7,083 nt of DNA from Micromonosporaceae bacterium (GCA_017354595.1 JAFMQQ010000157.1:1-7083), one strand, 5' to 3'. Shown: positions 1 to 6,825, numbered from the stretch's first letter. A program made the numbers and translations. Notes: generated by a model from the sequence alone, not told the origin.

Positions 1-123
1 GCGTACGCCCTCACGATCGGGCTCGCCTTTGTCAACGCGATCGCCACGCTCGCGGTACACGGGGCGCTGGCGCTGTACTACTGCTTCAACCAGTTGCCGC
101 TGAGGCGGCGACGTCGTCGATGA
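1..123 (+). CDS. C-terminal end of a membrane protein, probably TMEM175 (DUF1211) family
   Basis: Only the last 40 codons are in the window, in frame 1, ending at TGA 121-123. They encode one clear hydrophobic helix (roughly residues 3-28 of the fragment, including LAFVNAIATLAVHGALALYY) followed by a strongly basic tail of six consecutive arginines, which would sit in the cytoplasm by the positive-inside rule. A last helix of this kind, with an F-V-N motif near its start and a Tyr-rich end before a basic tail, resembles the sixth helix of bacterial TMEM175-type proteins, a family containing potassium channels. That assignment is a recollection of family style from one helix and could be wrong; that it is the C-terminus of an integral membrane protein is much safer. 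The next reading frame starts on its stop codon (ATGA overlap at 120-123), suggesting a former two-gene transcript. Confidence 0.5.
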   Translation, partial: AYALTIGLAFVNAIATLAVHGALALYYCFNQLPLRRRRRR

Positions 124-352
124 CCTCTGCTTTCGCGGCGGCGCTCGGAGATCTGGACACGGTACGGGGCTACTTCGCGGCCGACGGCCGCCTGCGGGCC
201 GACATTGCGGTGCCGGCGCGGATCGGTGCCCGCGGTCCGCCACTCGGGCCACAGCGGCCGTCGAGTACGCCCTGATCTGGGCGGCCGGCCATGGTCGCCG
301 CCGGGTAGTCGAGTTCCTGCTCACCAAGGCCCCGAATCTCCAGGCCCGCCGG
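120..352 (+). pseudogene. Ankyrin-repeat protein remnant, frameshifted and truncated
   Basis: An ATG at 120 overlaps the preceding stop codon and opens a frame reading MTSAFAAALGDLDTVRGYFA. Its A-x-G-D-L-D-x-V-R pattern is typical of an ankyrin-type helix pair. That frame degenerates after about residue 28 and stops at TGA 273-275. In a different frame, from about 260, the sequence reads VEYALIWAAGHGRRRVVEFL followed by LTKAPNLQ, a recognisable further ankyrin unit (A-L-I-W-A-A-G-H-G, then V-V-E-F-L-L). Homology ends near 346, just before the stop codon of the convergent gene at 353. The simplest reading is an ankyrin-repeat gene broken by at least one frameshift, probably with a small deletion, and cut short at its 3' end. 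A sequencing error could explain the frameshift but not the missing C-terminal part. No conserved function can be assigned. Confidence 0.55.
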
Positions 353-1090
353 TCAGGCCACCTCGTGGCTGACGCGGACCCGGTCCAGGCGTGCCGCCCG
401 CAGGTCCTCCTCGGACAGGAGGAAGGCGATACGCACGCACTCACCCCATGCGGTGCCCTGCTCGCCTGCCAGCTGAAGCAGCGGGCGCAGTTGCGGGTAC
501 GGGGGGTAGTAGTCGTCACCGAGCCAACCCAGAACCTGGTGCGGCGGGTACGGCACCACGTCGCTCATCCGGGACAGCACATCCAGCGTGCCGAGCAGAT
601 CGCCGGCCATGCTCCCGGTCAACTCGTCGGCGGCCATGCCGGGCACCGACCAGCAGCGCGTGGCGACCAGCGGTATCGGTGGGATGACCGCGGCGTCCGC
701 CGGCGCCGCGCCGACTGCCGGGTCACCGCCAACGTGCAGGACGCGCCCGGCCTGATCGTCGGTACTCAAATCGTCGTCGTGGAAGAAGAACAGCCTCCCA
801 TCCTTCGGTAATGTCCACTCTGGACCGAGGAGGTAGCTGAGGACCGCGCAGTCCAGCTGGGCGACGAGCGTGAGCGGCCGCTGGTCCCGGGACGGCCAGG
901 CGAGATCGGCGGGCAGCGCCGGCAGGCCACCGTAGGTGCCCGCGCGTGGGTCGCCATCGCCGGCGGTCAACTGCACGGAGGGGCGCGCCATGGAAAGAAC
1001 TGTGTCCAGGACCGGAGCGGGCAGCGGCGGCGGCGAACCGTCGAGGGCGGCGCGAAGGTCGGCGAGGCCCATGCCACGGAAGTCTTCCAC
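353..1090 (-). CDS. DUF1963 (YwqG-like) family protein
   Basis: About 245 residues from the chosen start. The N-terminal third has the family signature GGLPALPADLAWPS followed by PLTLVAQLDCAVL. Next come GRLFFFHDDD (a beta-strand rich core with an Asp run), HQVLGWLGDD, and a C-terminal ECVRIAFLLSEEDLRAARLD block, all in the order seen in DUF1963 proteins. The biochemical role of the family is not established, so no function is assigned. Start choice: the frame is open to a TTG at 1129 that lacks a spaced ribosome site. AAGGAG at 1097-1102 lies 6 bases upstream of a GTG at 1090, which I prefer; the ATG at 1072 is a further possibility. It lies about 60 bases (22 bases if TTG is used) behind dnaE2 with no visible terminator, so read-through from the mutasome operon is likely. 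It uses more A/T-ending and rare codons than its neighbours, including a TTA leucine codon at 809-811, which hints at a less well adapted, accessory gene. Confidence 0.85.
   Translation of the reverse strand: MEDFRGMGLADLRAALDGSPPPLPAPVLDTVLSMARPSVQLTAGDGDPRAGTYGGLPALPADLAWPSRDQRPLTLVAQLDCAVLSYLLGPEWTLPKDGRLFFFHDDDLSTDDQAGRVLHVGGDPAVGAAPADAAVIPPIPLVATRCWSVPGMAADELTGSMAGDLLGTLDVLSRMSDVVPYPPHQVLGWLGDDYYPPYPQLRPLLQLAGEQGTAWGECVRIAFLLSEEDLRAARLDRVRVSHEVA
813..825. repeat. Copy of 13-base near-palindrome (1 mismatch)
   Basis: GTCCACTCTGGAC differs from the window consensus GTCCACTGTGGAC at one position. Here the motif is read in a different codon frame (Pro-Glu-Trp-Thr of the DUF1963 protein, next to a TTA codon) from the copies in dnaE2 and imuB, which argues that the recurrence is not simply a repeated peptide. 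Confidence 0.4.
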
Positions 1091-1151
1091 CACGATCTCC
1101 TTCGCTGATGTGCCGCCAACTGCGCTCAACCCTCGGCCGGACCCTCGCAGG

Positions 1152-4100
1152 CTAGCGGAAGTCGCGGGACGGCGAGCGGATCGGGACGGTCAGCGGGGCG
1201 AGCTGGTCGGCGTTGAGGTTGATGACGCCGTCGGCCTTCTCCAGCCGGCCGCGCACCAGCAGCGCCGCGCTGGCCCGGGCCACCCTGCGGTACCGCAGCC
1301 AGAGGCCCTGCGAGCAGACCACGTTGAGCAGGCCGGTCTCGTCCTCCAGGTTGATGAAGGTGGTCCCGCCGGCGGTCGCCGGCCGCTGCCGGTGGGTGAC
1401 GATCCCGCCGACCAGTACCCGCTCCCGATCGTCCACTGTGGCCAGTGCTTCGATCGGCAACGCGCCCAGGCTCTCCAGGTGCGCGCGGGCGAACTGGGCC
1501 GGGTGTGTCTCCGGGGACAGCCCGGTGGCCCATACGTCGGCGACCAGCCGGTCCACCGCCTCCATCCCGGGCAGCATCGGCGCGGTGACGCCGGTGGCAG
1601 TCCCAGGTAGGTGCTCCTCGCGCTCCTGTGCCGCGGCGCCCGCCGCCCACAGCGCCGCCCGCCGGGTCAGGCCGAAGCAGGCGAAGGCGTCCGCGGTGGC
1701 CAGCGCCTCCAGGTGCGCCCTGGTCAGGTCGGCGCGCCGGGCCAGATCCACCATGTCCCGGTACGGTCCGCCGGCGTCCCGTTGCTCCACAATGCGCTTG
1801 GCCACCTGCTCCCCCAGGCCGCGTACCGTATCCAGGCCCAGCCGTACCGCCGGCCCACCCTTGCCCCAGTCGCCCGGCGGCTCCCCCTCGCCACCCGCCG
1901 ACCGACGACAGTCGCTTGTGGACTCCAGGGTGGCCTTGACGCCGCTGGCGTTGATGTCCGGGCGGCGTACCTCGACGCCGTGCCGGCGCGCGTCGTCGAC
2001 CAGGGTCTGCGGCGAGTAGAACCCCATCGGCTGGGCGCCGAGCAGCGCCGCGCAGAACGCGGCCGGGTGGTAGCGCTTGAGCCAGGCGCTGGCGAAGACC
2101 AGGTAGGCGAAGCTCATCGCGTGGCTCTCCGGGAAGCCGAAGTTGGCGAAGGAGGAGAGCTTGAGGTAGATGTCGTCGGCGATCTGGCCGGTGATCCCGT
2201 TACGCCCCATCCCTTCGTACAGCCGCCGGCGCAACCGGTTCATCCGCTCCATCGACCGCTTGGCGCTCATCGCCCGGCGCAGCTGGTCGGCCTCGCCGGC
2301 GTCGAACCCGGCCACGTCGATCGCCAGCTGCATCAGCTGTTCCTGGAACAGCGGTACGCCCAGGGTCTTCTCCAACGCCTTGTTCATCAACGGGTGCGGT
2401 ACGGTCGGCTCCTCCTTCCCGTTGCGCCGCCTGATGTACGGGTGCACCGAGCCGCCCTGGATCGGGCCCGGCCGGATCAGCGCCACCTCCACCACCAGGT
2501 CGTAGAACTCGCGTGGCTTCAGCCGGGGCAGGGTGGCCATCTGCGCCCGGCTCTCCACCTGGAACACCCCGATGGAGTCGGCCCGGCAGAGCATCTCGTA
2601 GACCTCGGCATCGTCCAGCGGCATGTTTGTCAGGTCCAGTTCATCGTCGATCATGTCGAAGGCGTAGTGCAGGGCGGAGAGCATGCCCAGGCCGAGCAGG
2701 TCGAACTTGACCAGGCCGACATCGGCGCAGTCGTCCTTGTCCCACTGCAGGACGCTGCGATCCGCCATCCGCGCCCACTCAACCGGGCAGACCTCGATCA
2801 CCGGCCGGTCACAGATCACCATGCCACCGGAGTGGATGCCCAGGTGCCGGGGGAAGGTCTGCAGCTTGTTGGCGTACTCGATGATGTGCGCCGGGATGTC
2901 CTCCACGTCGGCGGTCGCGCCCCAGCGGTCGATCTGCTTGCTCCAGGCGTCCTGCTGCCCGGGTGAGAAGCCGAACGCCCGGGCGATGTCGCGGACCGCG
3001 GACCGCGGCCGGTACGAGATGACGTTGGCTACCTGCGCGGTGTGCTGCCGGTCGTATGTCTCGTAGACGTGCTGGATCACCTGCTCCCGCTCGTCGGACT
3101 CGATGTCCAGGTCGATGTCGGGCAGCCCGTCGCGCTCCGGCGCGAGGAACCGTTCGAAGAGCAGCTTCCAGCGCACCGAGTCGACGTTGGTGATGCCCAG
3201 CGCGTAGCAGACCGCGGAGTTCGCCGCCGAGCCGCGACCCTGGCAGTAGATGTTCTGCTCCCGGCAGAACTGCACGATCTCGTGCACGATGAGGAAGTAC
3301 CCCGGGAAGCCGAGCTGCTCGATCATGTCCAGCTCGTGGTCGATCTGCCGGTACGCCTCCGGGTTGCCCTCCCGCGAGCCGTACCGGGCCTGTGCCCCCT
3401 CCTCGGTGAGGCGGCGCAGCCAGCTCATCTCGGTGTGCCCCTCGCCCACCTTGCAGGCCGGAAGCTGGGGTGCCACCAGGTTCAGGTCGAAGGCGAGTTC
3501 CCGGCCCAGGGCGGCGGTACGGGTGACCGCGTCCGGGTGGCCGGAGAGCCAGGCCGCCATCTCGGCGCCGCTGCGCAGGTGGGCGGCGCCGGCGGCGGGC
3601 AGCCATCCGTCGATCTCGTCGAGGCTGCGCCGCGCCCGTACCGCCGCCAGCGCGGCGGCCAGCCGGTGGTCACCGGGCTTGGCGTAGTGCACGTTGCCGG
3701 TGGCCACTGTGGACAGTCCGGCGGTGGCGGCCAGGTCGGCGAGCGCGTCGCAACGCTCGTCGTCGTCCGGGTTGCCGTGCCGGGTCAGCTCGACCGCGAC
3801 GCTCTCCGCCCCGAACAGCGCGACCAGCCGGTCCAGCTCCCGGGCCGCGGCGGCCGGCCCGGACCCGGCCAGCGCGGCGGGTACGTGTCCCTTGCGGCAC
3901 CCGGTCAGCACCAGCACGTGGTCACGCAGGTCGGCGGCGACCTTCTCGAGGTCGTACACCGGCCGGCCCTTCTGTTTGCCCGCGATCTGCGCCAGGGAGA
4001 TGGTACGGGCCAGGCGGGCGTACCCCTCCCGGCCGCGGGCGAGCACCAGCAGGTGCCGGCCGACCGGGTCGGGTTCGCCGTTCTGCGGTCGGGGAAGGTC

Positions 4101-4484
4101 CAGCGAGAGCTCGGCGCCGAAGATGGTGGGCAGCCCGTTGCCCCGCGCGGCGGCGGAGAAGCGGACCACGCCGTAGAAGCCGTCGTGATCGGTGACGGCC
4201 AGGCCGGAAAGCCCCAGCTTGACCGCCTCCTCGGCCAGGTCCTCGGGCTGGCTGGCCCCGTCGAGGAAGCTGAAGTTGGTGTGGCAGTGGAGCTCCACAT
4301 AGTCCACTGTGGACTTCTGGCGTACCAGGGTGGGTGCCTCGTACCGCGCCCGCTTGCGGGTCCACGCGGGTGAGTCGCTGCCATCGCCGTAGTCGGTGGT
4401 GACCGGGTCGACGACGATCGGCGCCCGGCCGGAGAGCCGACGCTCGAACTCCGACCAGGGCAGGTCGGGATTGTCCCAGCCCAT
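1152..4484 (-). CDS. dnaE2: Error-prone DNA polymerase DnaE2 (C-family)
   Basis: A full-length 1,110-residue C-family polymerase, the catalytic member of the ImuA'-ImuB-DnaE2 translesion complex. An N-terminal PHP domain carries H66-C-H68, D75 and the D99-H-D-G motif (roughly 60-270). The palm has PDIDLDIE, with catalytic D456 and D458, and the third aspartate D595 in VKFDLLGLG. Fingers follow to about 830, with FPESHAMSFAYLVFASAWLK near 784-803. A helix-hairpin-helix region spans about 880-937 and a C-terminal OB fold about 1023-1097. Length and layout match actinobacterial DnaE2 rather than the longer replicative DnaE1. The start is ATG 4484, giving MGWDNPDLPWSEFERRL, typical of the family; the frame remains open to 4859 but that extension lies inside imuB and is not homologous. 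The ATG overlaps the imuB stop as TGATG, so translation is probably coupled. Residues about 856-878 look like a low-complexity insertion. Known role: lesion bypass and damage-induced mutagenesis, recruited through ImuB. Confidence 0.97.
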   Translation of the reverse strand: MGWDNPDLPWSEFERRLSGRAPIVVDPVTTDYGDGSDSPAWTRKRARYEAPTLVRQKSTVDYVELHCHTNFSFLDGASQPEDLAEEAVKLGLSGLAVTDHDGFYGVVRFSAAARGNGLPTIFGAELSLDLPRPQNGEPDPVGRHLLVLARGREGYARLARTISLAQIAGKQKGRPVYDLEKVAADLRDHVLVLTGCRKGHVPAALAGSGPAAAARELDRLVALFGAESVAVELTRHGNPDDDERCDALADLAATAGLSTVATGNVHYAKPGDHRLAAALAAVRARRSLDEIDGWLPAAGAAHLRSGAEMAAWLSGHPDAVTRTAALGRELAFDLNLVAPQLPACKVGEGHTEMSWLRRLTEEGAQARYGSREGNPEAYRQIDHELDMIEQLGFPGYFLIVHEIVQFCREQNIYCQGRGSAANSAVCYALGITNVDSVRWKLLFERFLAPERDGLPDIDLDIESDEREQVIQHVYETYDRQHTAQVANVISYRPRSAVRDIARAFGFSPGQQDAWSKQIDRWGATADVEDIPAHIIEYANKLQTFPRHLGIHSGGMVICDRPVIEVCPVEWARMADRSVLQWDKDDCADVGLVKFDLLGLGMLSALHYAFDMIDDELDLTNMPLDDAEVYEMLCRADSIGVFQVESRAQMATLPRLKPREFYDLVVEVALIRPGPIQGGSVHPYIRRRNGKEEPTVPHPLMNKALEKTLGVPLFQEQLMQLAIDVAGFDAGEADQLRRAMSAKRSMERMNRLRRRLYEGMGRNGITGQIADDIYLKLSSFANFGFPESHAMSFAYLVFASAWLKRYHPAAFCAALLGAQPMGFYSPQTLVDDARRHGVEVRRPDINASGVKATLESTSDCRRSAGGEGEPPGDWGKGGPAVRLGLDTVRGLGEQVAKRIVEQRDAGGPYRDMVDLARRADLTRAHLEALATADAFACFGLTRRAALWAAGAAAQEREEHLPGTATGVTAPMLPGMEAVDRLVADVWATGLSPETHPAQFARAHLESLGALPIEALATVDDRERVLVGGIVTHRQRPATAGGTTFINLEDETGLLNVVCSQGLWLRYRRVARASAALLVRGRLEKADGVINLNADQLAPLTVPIRSPSRDFR
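1431..1443. repeat. Copy of 13-base near-palindrome (1 mismatch)
   Basis: GTCCACTGTGGCC, one change from GTCCACTGTGGAC. It lies in dnaE2 and on the coding strand is read GCC ACA GTG GAC (Ala-Thr-Val-Asp, residues 1015-1018), using the rare threonine codon ACA. Confidence 0.4.
3702..3714. repeat. Copy of 13-base near-palindrome (1 mismatch)
   Basis: GGCCACTGTGGAC, one change from the consensus. It lies in the PHP domain of dnaE2 and is read TCC ACA GTG GCC (Ser-Thr-Val-Ala, residues 258-261), again with the rare ACA codon. Confidence 0.4.
4302..4314. repeat. Perfect copy of 13-base near-palindrome GTCCACTGTGGAC
   Basis: Six-base arms GTCCAC/GTGGAC flank a single central T, which is an A on the coding strand. 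It lies in dnaE2 and is read TCC ACA GTG GAC (Ser-Thr-Val-Asp, residues 58-61). Three bases to its left is a second, perfect 12-base palindrome, GTGGAGCTCCAC (4287-4298), whose arms can also pair with those of this copy, so several alternative hairpins are possible. Confidence 0.45.
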
Positions 4485-6073
4485 CAGTCGTACACCGCCG
4501 TGATTTGCCACCGACCCCCGGTGAGGGTGAGCAGCATCGCCCGGCCGTCTTCCAGCTGTACCTGGAACCGCGCCCGCTGCTTGCTGGTCTCCGGCCGCGA
4601 CCATTCCGGCTCGGCGGTGTCTGGCGCCACGCCGCGACCCGGAATCGTCGTCCACCACAGCTCCTCGACCGGCCAGGGGCCGGCCCAGGCCACGATCCGC
4701 GCTCTCCCCCGACTGTCTGCTGTGGAGAGTCGGGCCGGCGCGGCGGTCACCGCGAGCCGGGCGGTCACCCCGACCGGTTCGCCCGCCTCGTCGAGCACCG
4801 CGACCGGCGTGGCGTGCGCTGTGATCGCCGGCACGGGTGGGGGCAGATGTCCCGGCCACGCCCCGGCGGCTGGGCGGGCGGGTGTCCGCTCGTCACCCCA
4901 GGGCACCAGGGTGATCTGGTCGCCCGGGTCCCGCCCCCCACTGGGTACCGGTACCAGTACCGCCTCCGGTCCGAGCAGGCCCTGTATCCGGGAGAGCGCC
5001 CGGTCCGCCCGCTCCCACCCGTCGCCGCCATCGCCCCACAGCCCGGCCTGCATCCCGGCGTGTGCGACCACTCCTTCGGGTGTCAGCCGCAGCCGGGTGA
5101 TCCCGGCGGTGGGTCCCGCCACCCGACCCGTACCGGAGAGCCAACCGTCCAGTTGCCAGCGCACCCGGTCGCCGATGGCGGCCGCGGACAGCAGCCCGTC
5201 GTGGCGCCAGGTGCGGTGCAGCTGTTCGCCGTGCCCGGTGGTGGCGGTGATGCCGAGCCTGGTGCAGGCCAGCCCGTACCCGGCCAGCCGGTCATGCAGC
5301 CGCTGGCCCAACTGCCGGCCGGCGAAGGCGGCCACGTCCACCCGCTCCAGCGGTTCGTCGAACTCTTCGACCACCGCCAGGTCGGGCGGTGGCTGGCGGG
5401 CCGCGAGGGGCCGCTCGTCGCGGCCGGCGGCCAGCCGGTGCGCCAGCGCCGCCTCCGCCCCGAACCGGGCCAGCACATCCGTGGCCGGCAGCGCGGCGAA
5501 CTCGCCCAGGGTATGGATGCCCAGCCGGCGCAGCAGGTCCACCAGCTCCGGTCTGTCCACTGTAGAGATATCCAGGTCGGCGAGGAAGGCCGGTGTCCCG
5601 CCGGGTGGGACGATGCGCCCCTGCCGGGCGGCGAGCCCGGCGGCGAAGGCGCCGGAGGCGATACCGGCCTGCGCCTCCACTCCGCATGCCTGGGCCACGT
5701 GCTCGACGATCTGCTCCGCCGCAGCCTGTTCGCAGCCGAAGTAGCGCGCCGGACCGCGGGCCGCCAGCGCGCAGGCGCCGGGGCGGACCACCTCAACCCC
5801 GGGGGCGACCTGTTCGACCGCGGCGACCACCGGTTCGAACCCGCGCGCGTCCCGCCCCGGGTCGTGGTCCACGACGATCAGATGCGGGCAGCGGCCCTGC
5901 GCCTCGCGCCTGCGCAGCCCGCGCCGGACCCCCTCGGCACGGGCCGCCGGTGAGCAGGCGACCACCCGGTTGGCGTGCAGCACCGCGACCGGCGCGTGCG
6001 CGGACACCCCGTCGACCAGCTCGGCGGCGAGCACCGGCCAGTCGGGACACCACACGAACAGCGTGCGGCTCAT
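4484..6073 (-). CDS. imuB: ImuB, catalytically inactive Y-family polymerase homologue (mutasome adaptor)
   Basis: 529 residues. The N-terminal half (about 1-330) has the Y-family polymerase fold, beginning MSRTLFVWCPDWPVLAAELV. Where active Y-family enzymes have the first metal-binding Asp there is W-C-P, and the later S-x-D-E motif is replaced by RPGACAL (97-103), so it should not catalyse synthesis, as known for ImuB. A clamp-binding hexapeptide QAGLWG sits at 342-347, closely matching the position and form of the QLPLWG motif known in mycobacterial ImuB. The C-terminal region (about 370-529), ending in a KQRARFQVQLEDGRAML block and WQITAVYD, corresponds to the part that in mycobacteria binds ImuA' and DnaE2. 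Role: tethers the mutasome to the beta clamp. The start is ATG 6073, inside an ATGA overlap with imuA'; the frame stays open upstream to 6562 but that is the imuA' coding region. The stop overlaps the dnaE2 start. Confidence 0.95.
   Translation of the reverse strand: MSRTLFVWCPDWPVLAAELVDGVSAHAPVAVLHANRVVACSPAARAEGVRRGLRRREAQGRCPHLIVVDHDPGRDARGFEPVVAAVEQVAPGVEVVRPGACALAARGPARYFGCEQAAAEQIVEHVAQACGVEAQAGIASGAFAAGLAARQGRIVPPGGTPAFLADLDISTVDRPELVDLLRRLGIHTLGEFAALPATDVLARFGAEAALAHRLAAGRDERPLAARQPPPDLAVVEEFDEPLERVDVAAFAGRQLGQRLHDRLAGYGLACTRLGITATTGHGEQLHRTWRHDGLLSAAAIGDRVRWQLDGWLSGTGRVAGPTAGITRLRLTPEGVVAHAGMQAGLWGDGGDGWERADRALSRIQGLLGPEAVLVPVPSGGRDPGDQITLVPWGDERTPARPAAGAWPGHLPPPVPAITAHATPVAVLDEAGEPVGVTARLAVTAAPARLSTADSRGRARIVAWAGPWPVEELWWTTIPGRGVAPDTAEPEWSRPETSKQRARFQVQLEDGRAMLLTLTGGRWQITAVYD
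5033..5050 (-). other. Beta-clamp binding motif coding segment in imuB
   Basis: Encodes Gln-Ala-Gly-Leu-Trp-Gly (ImuB residues 342-347), followed by Asp-Gly-rich sequence. It fits the Q-x-x-L-x clamp-binding pattern with the W-G ending characteristic of actinobacterial ImuB. The first Gln and the Leu-Trp pair are the residues expected to insert into the clamp pocket. Confidence 0.8.
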
Positions 6074-6825
6074 GACGCCGCCCGGGAACTGAGCGCGGAG
6101 ACTCCTCCGCGTCCTGACACCGAGGAGTCGCCACGATCGCGTACGGTGCCGTCCTCGCCGGGCAGCCACAGGTCCAGTTCGATGCCGGGCCGGGTGGACG
6201 CGACCACGGTGACCCGACGGGCGCGCAACCGACCCCGGCCGGCGGCCAGTCCCTCCCACCCACCCCTGCCGACACCCTCTACGCCGTACGTGCTGACCCG
6301 CGTGTCGCAGCCCTCCCACACCCGGCCCAGAGTCAGCAGCGTGCAGCCGGACTGGCGGGCCTTGGCGGCCAGCCGGCGCGCCAGCCGGCCCGGTACCGGC
6401 GCCGGTGGCCGTACCAGCACCGCGTCCATGCCACCCGCTAGCGCGGCGACCACCTCCGCCCATGCGGTGCCGGGCTCGGGTACCAGCGCCAGGCGGTCCA
6501 GCCGCACGCCGTATCCCGCGGCGGCGAGGCAACCCCACGACGGCATACCCACCACACCGCACCAGCCACCCGCTGCCGATACACCGGCCAGCAGGGCCAT
6601 GGCCAGCGAGGTGCGGCCGGCGTCTCCGTCGACCGCCACCACCGCGCCACGCCGCAGGCCGCCCAGCAACGGCTGCAACGGCTCCAGCAGGGGCATGCGG
6701 TCATGGACGGCCATCCGCGGATCGGTGTCGCGCACGATCGCCCGCAGCCGGCCCAGATCGGTCGGCTCGATACGGCCCGGGCGACCGGGTCCGGCCGGCC
6801 GGGCCGCGTCGGTGGTGCTTCGCAT
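6070..6825 (-). CDS. imuA': ImuA', RecA-fold mutasome accessory protein
   Basis: 251 residues, immediately before imuB as expected for the actinobacterial cassette. After a Pro/Arg-rich N-terminus, a RecA-like core starts near residue 45 (PLLEPLQPLLGGLRRGAVVA). It contains a P-loop-like segment VDGDAGRTSL (65-74) in which the usual Lys is Arg71, and a Walker-B-like strand ending MDAVLVRPP (133-141). A later strand CTLLTLG (161-167) and VTVVAS (205-210) complete the alternating pattern. ImuA' binds ImuB and is required for DnaE2-dependent mutagenesis in mycobacteria; no enzymatic activity is assigned with certainty. The C-terminal 30 residues are Ser/Gly/Arg-rich and probably disordered. The start is ATG 6825, 7 bases after the upstream stop with no strong ribosome site, so translation is probably coupled to the HEPN gene. 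Its stop overlaps the imuB start by four bases. Confidence 0.9.
   Translation of the reverse strand: MRSTTDAARPAGPGRPGRIEPTDLGRLRAIVRDTDPRMAVHDRMPLLEPLQPLLGGLRRGAVVAVDGDAGRTSLAMALLAGVSAAGGWCGVVGMPSWGCLAAAGYGVRLDRLALVPEPGTAWAEVVAALAGGMDAVLVRPPAPVPGRLARRLAAKARQSGCTLLTLGRVWEGCDTRVSTYGVEGVGRGGWEGLAAGRGRLRARRVTVVASTRPGIELDLWLPGEDGTVRDRGDSSVSGRGGVSALSSRAAS

Noticed and set aside
1130..1151. Possible terminator between dnaE2 and the DUF1963 gene
   Set aside because: There is no stable stem-loop with a T-run; only a short GCGAGGGT/GCCGAGGGT direct repeat is present.
1611..2966. Long plus-strand open frame (451 codons) opposite dnaE2, and another at 3042-4373
   Set aside because: Both are antisense shadows caused by high GC and strong third-position bias. 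Their translations are rich in Arg/Pro/His/Gln without any recognisable domain, while the minus strand encodes the full DnaE2.
4485..4859. Open N-terminal extension of the dnaE2 frame (125 extra codons)
   Set aside because: It lies entirely within imuB, is Arg/Gly-rich without family similarity, and the internal ATG at 4484 gives the expected DnaE2 N-terminus with an overlap to the imuB stop.
5357..5371. Perfect inverted repeat GTCGAA-CTC-TTCGAC, considered as a LexA box
   Set aside because: An actinobacterial LexA box needs GAAC-N4-GTTC; the spacing and inner bases are wrong and it lies deep in imuB, where it simply encodes Val-Glu-Glu-Phe-Asp.
5832..5841. GGTTCGAACC, resembling a tRNA T-arm
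   Set aside because: It is inside imuB coding sequence (Gly-Phe-Glu-Pro), with no acceptor stem, anticodon arm or cloverleaf around it.
6074..6562. Open N-terminal extension of the imuB frame
   Set aside because: It is the out-of-frame shadow of imuA'. The ATG at 6073 gives the typical ImuB N-terminus and a standard ATGA overlap.
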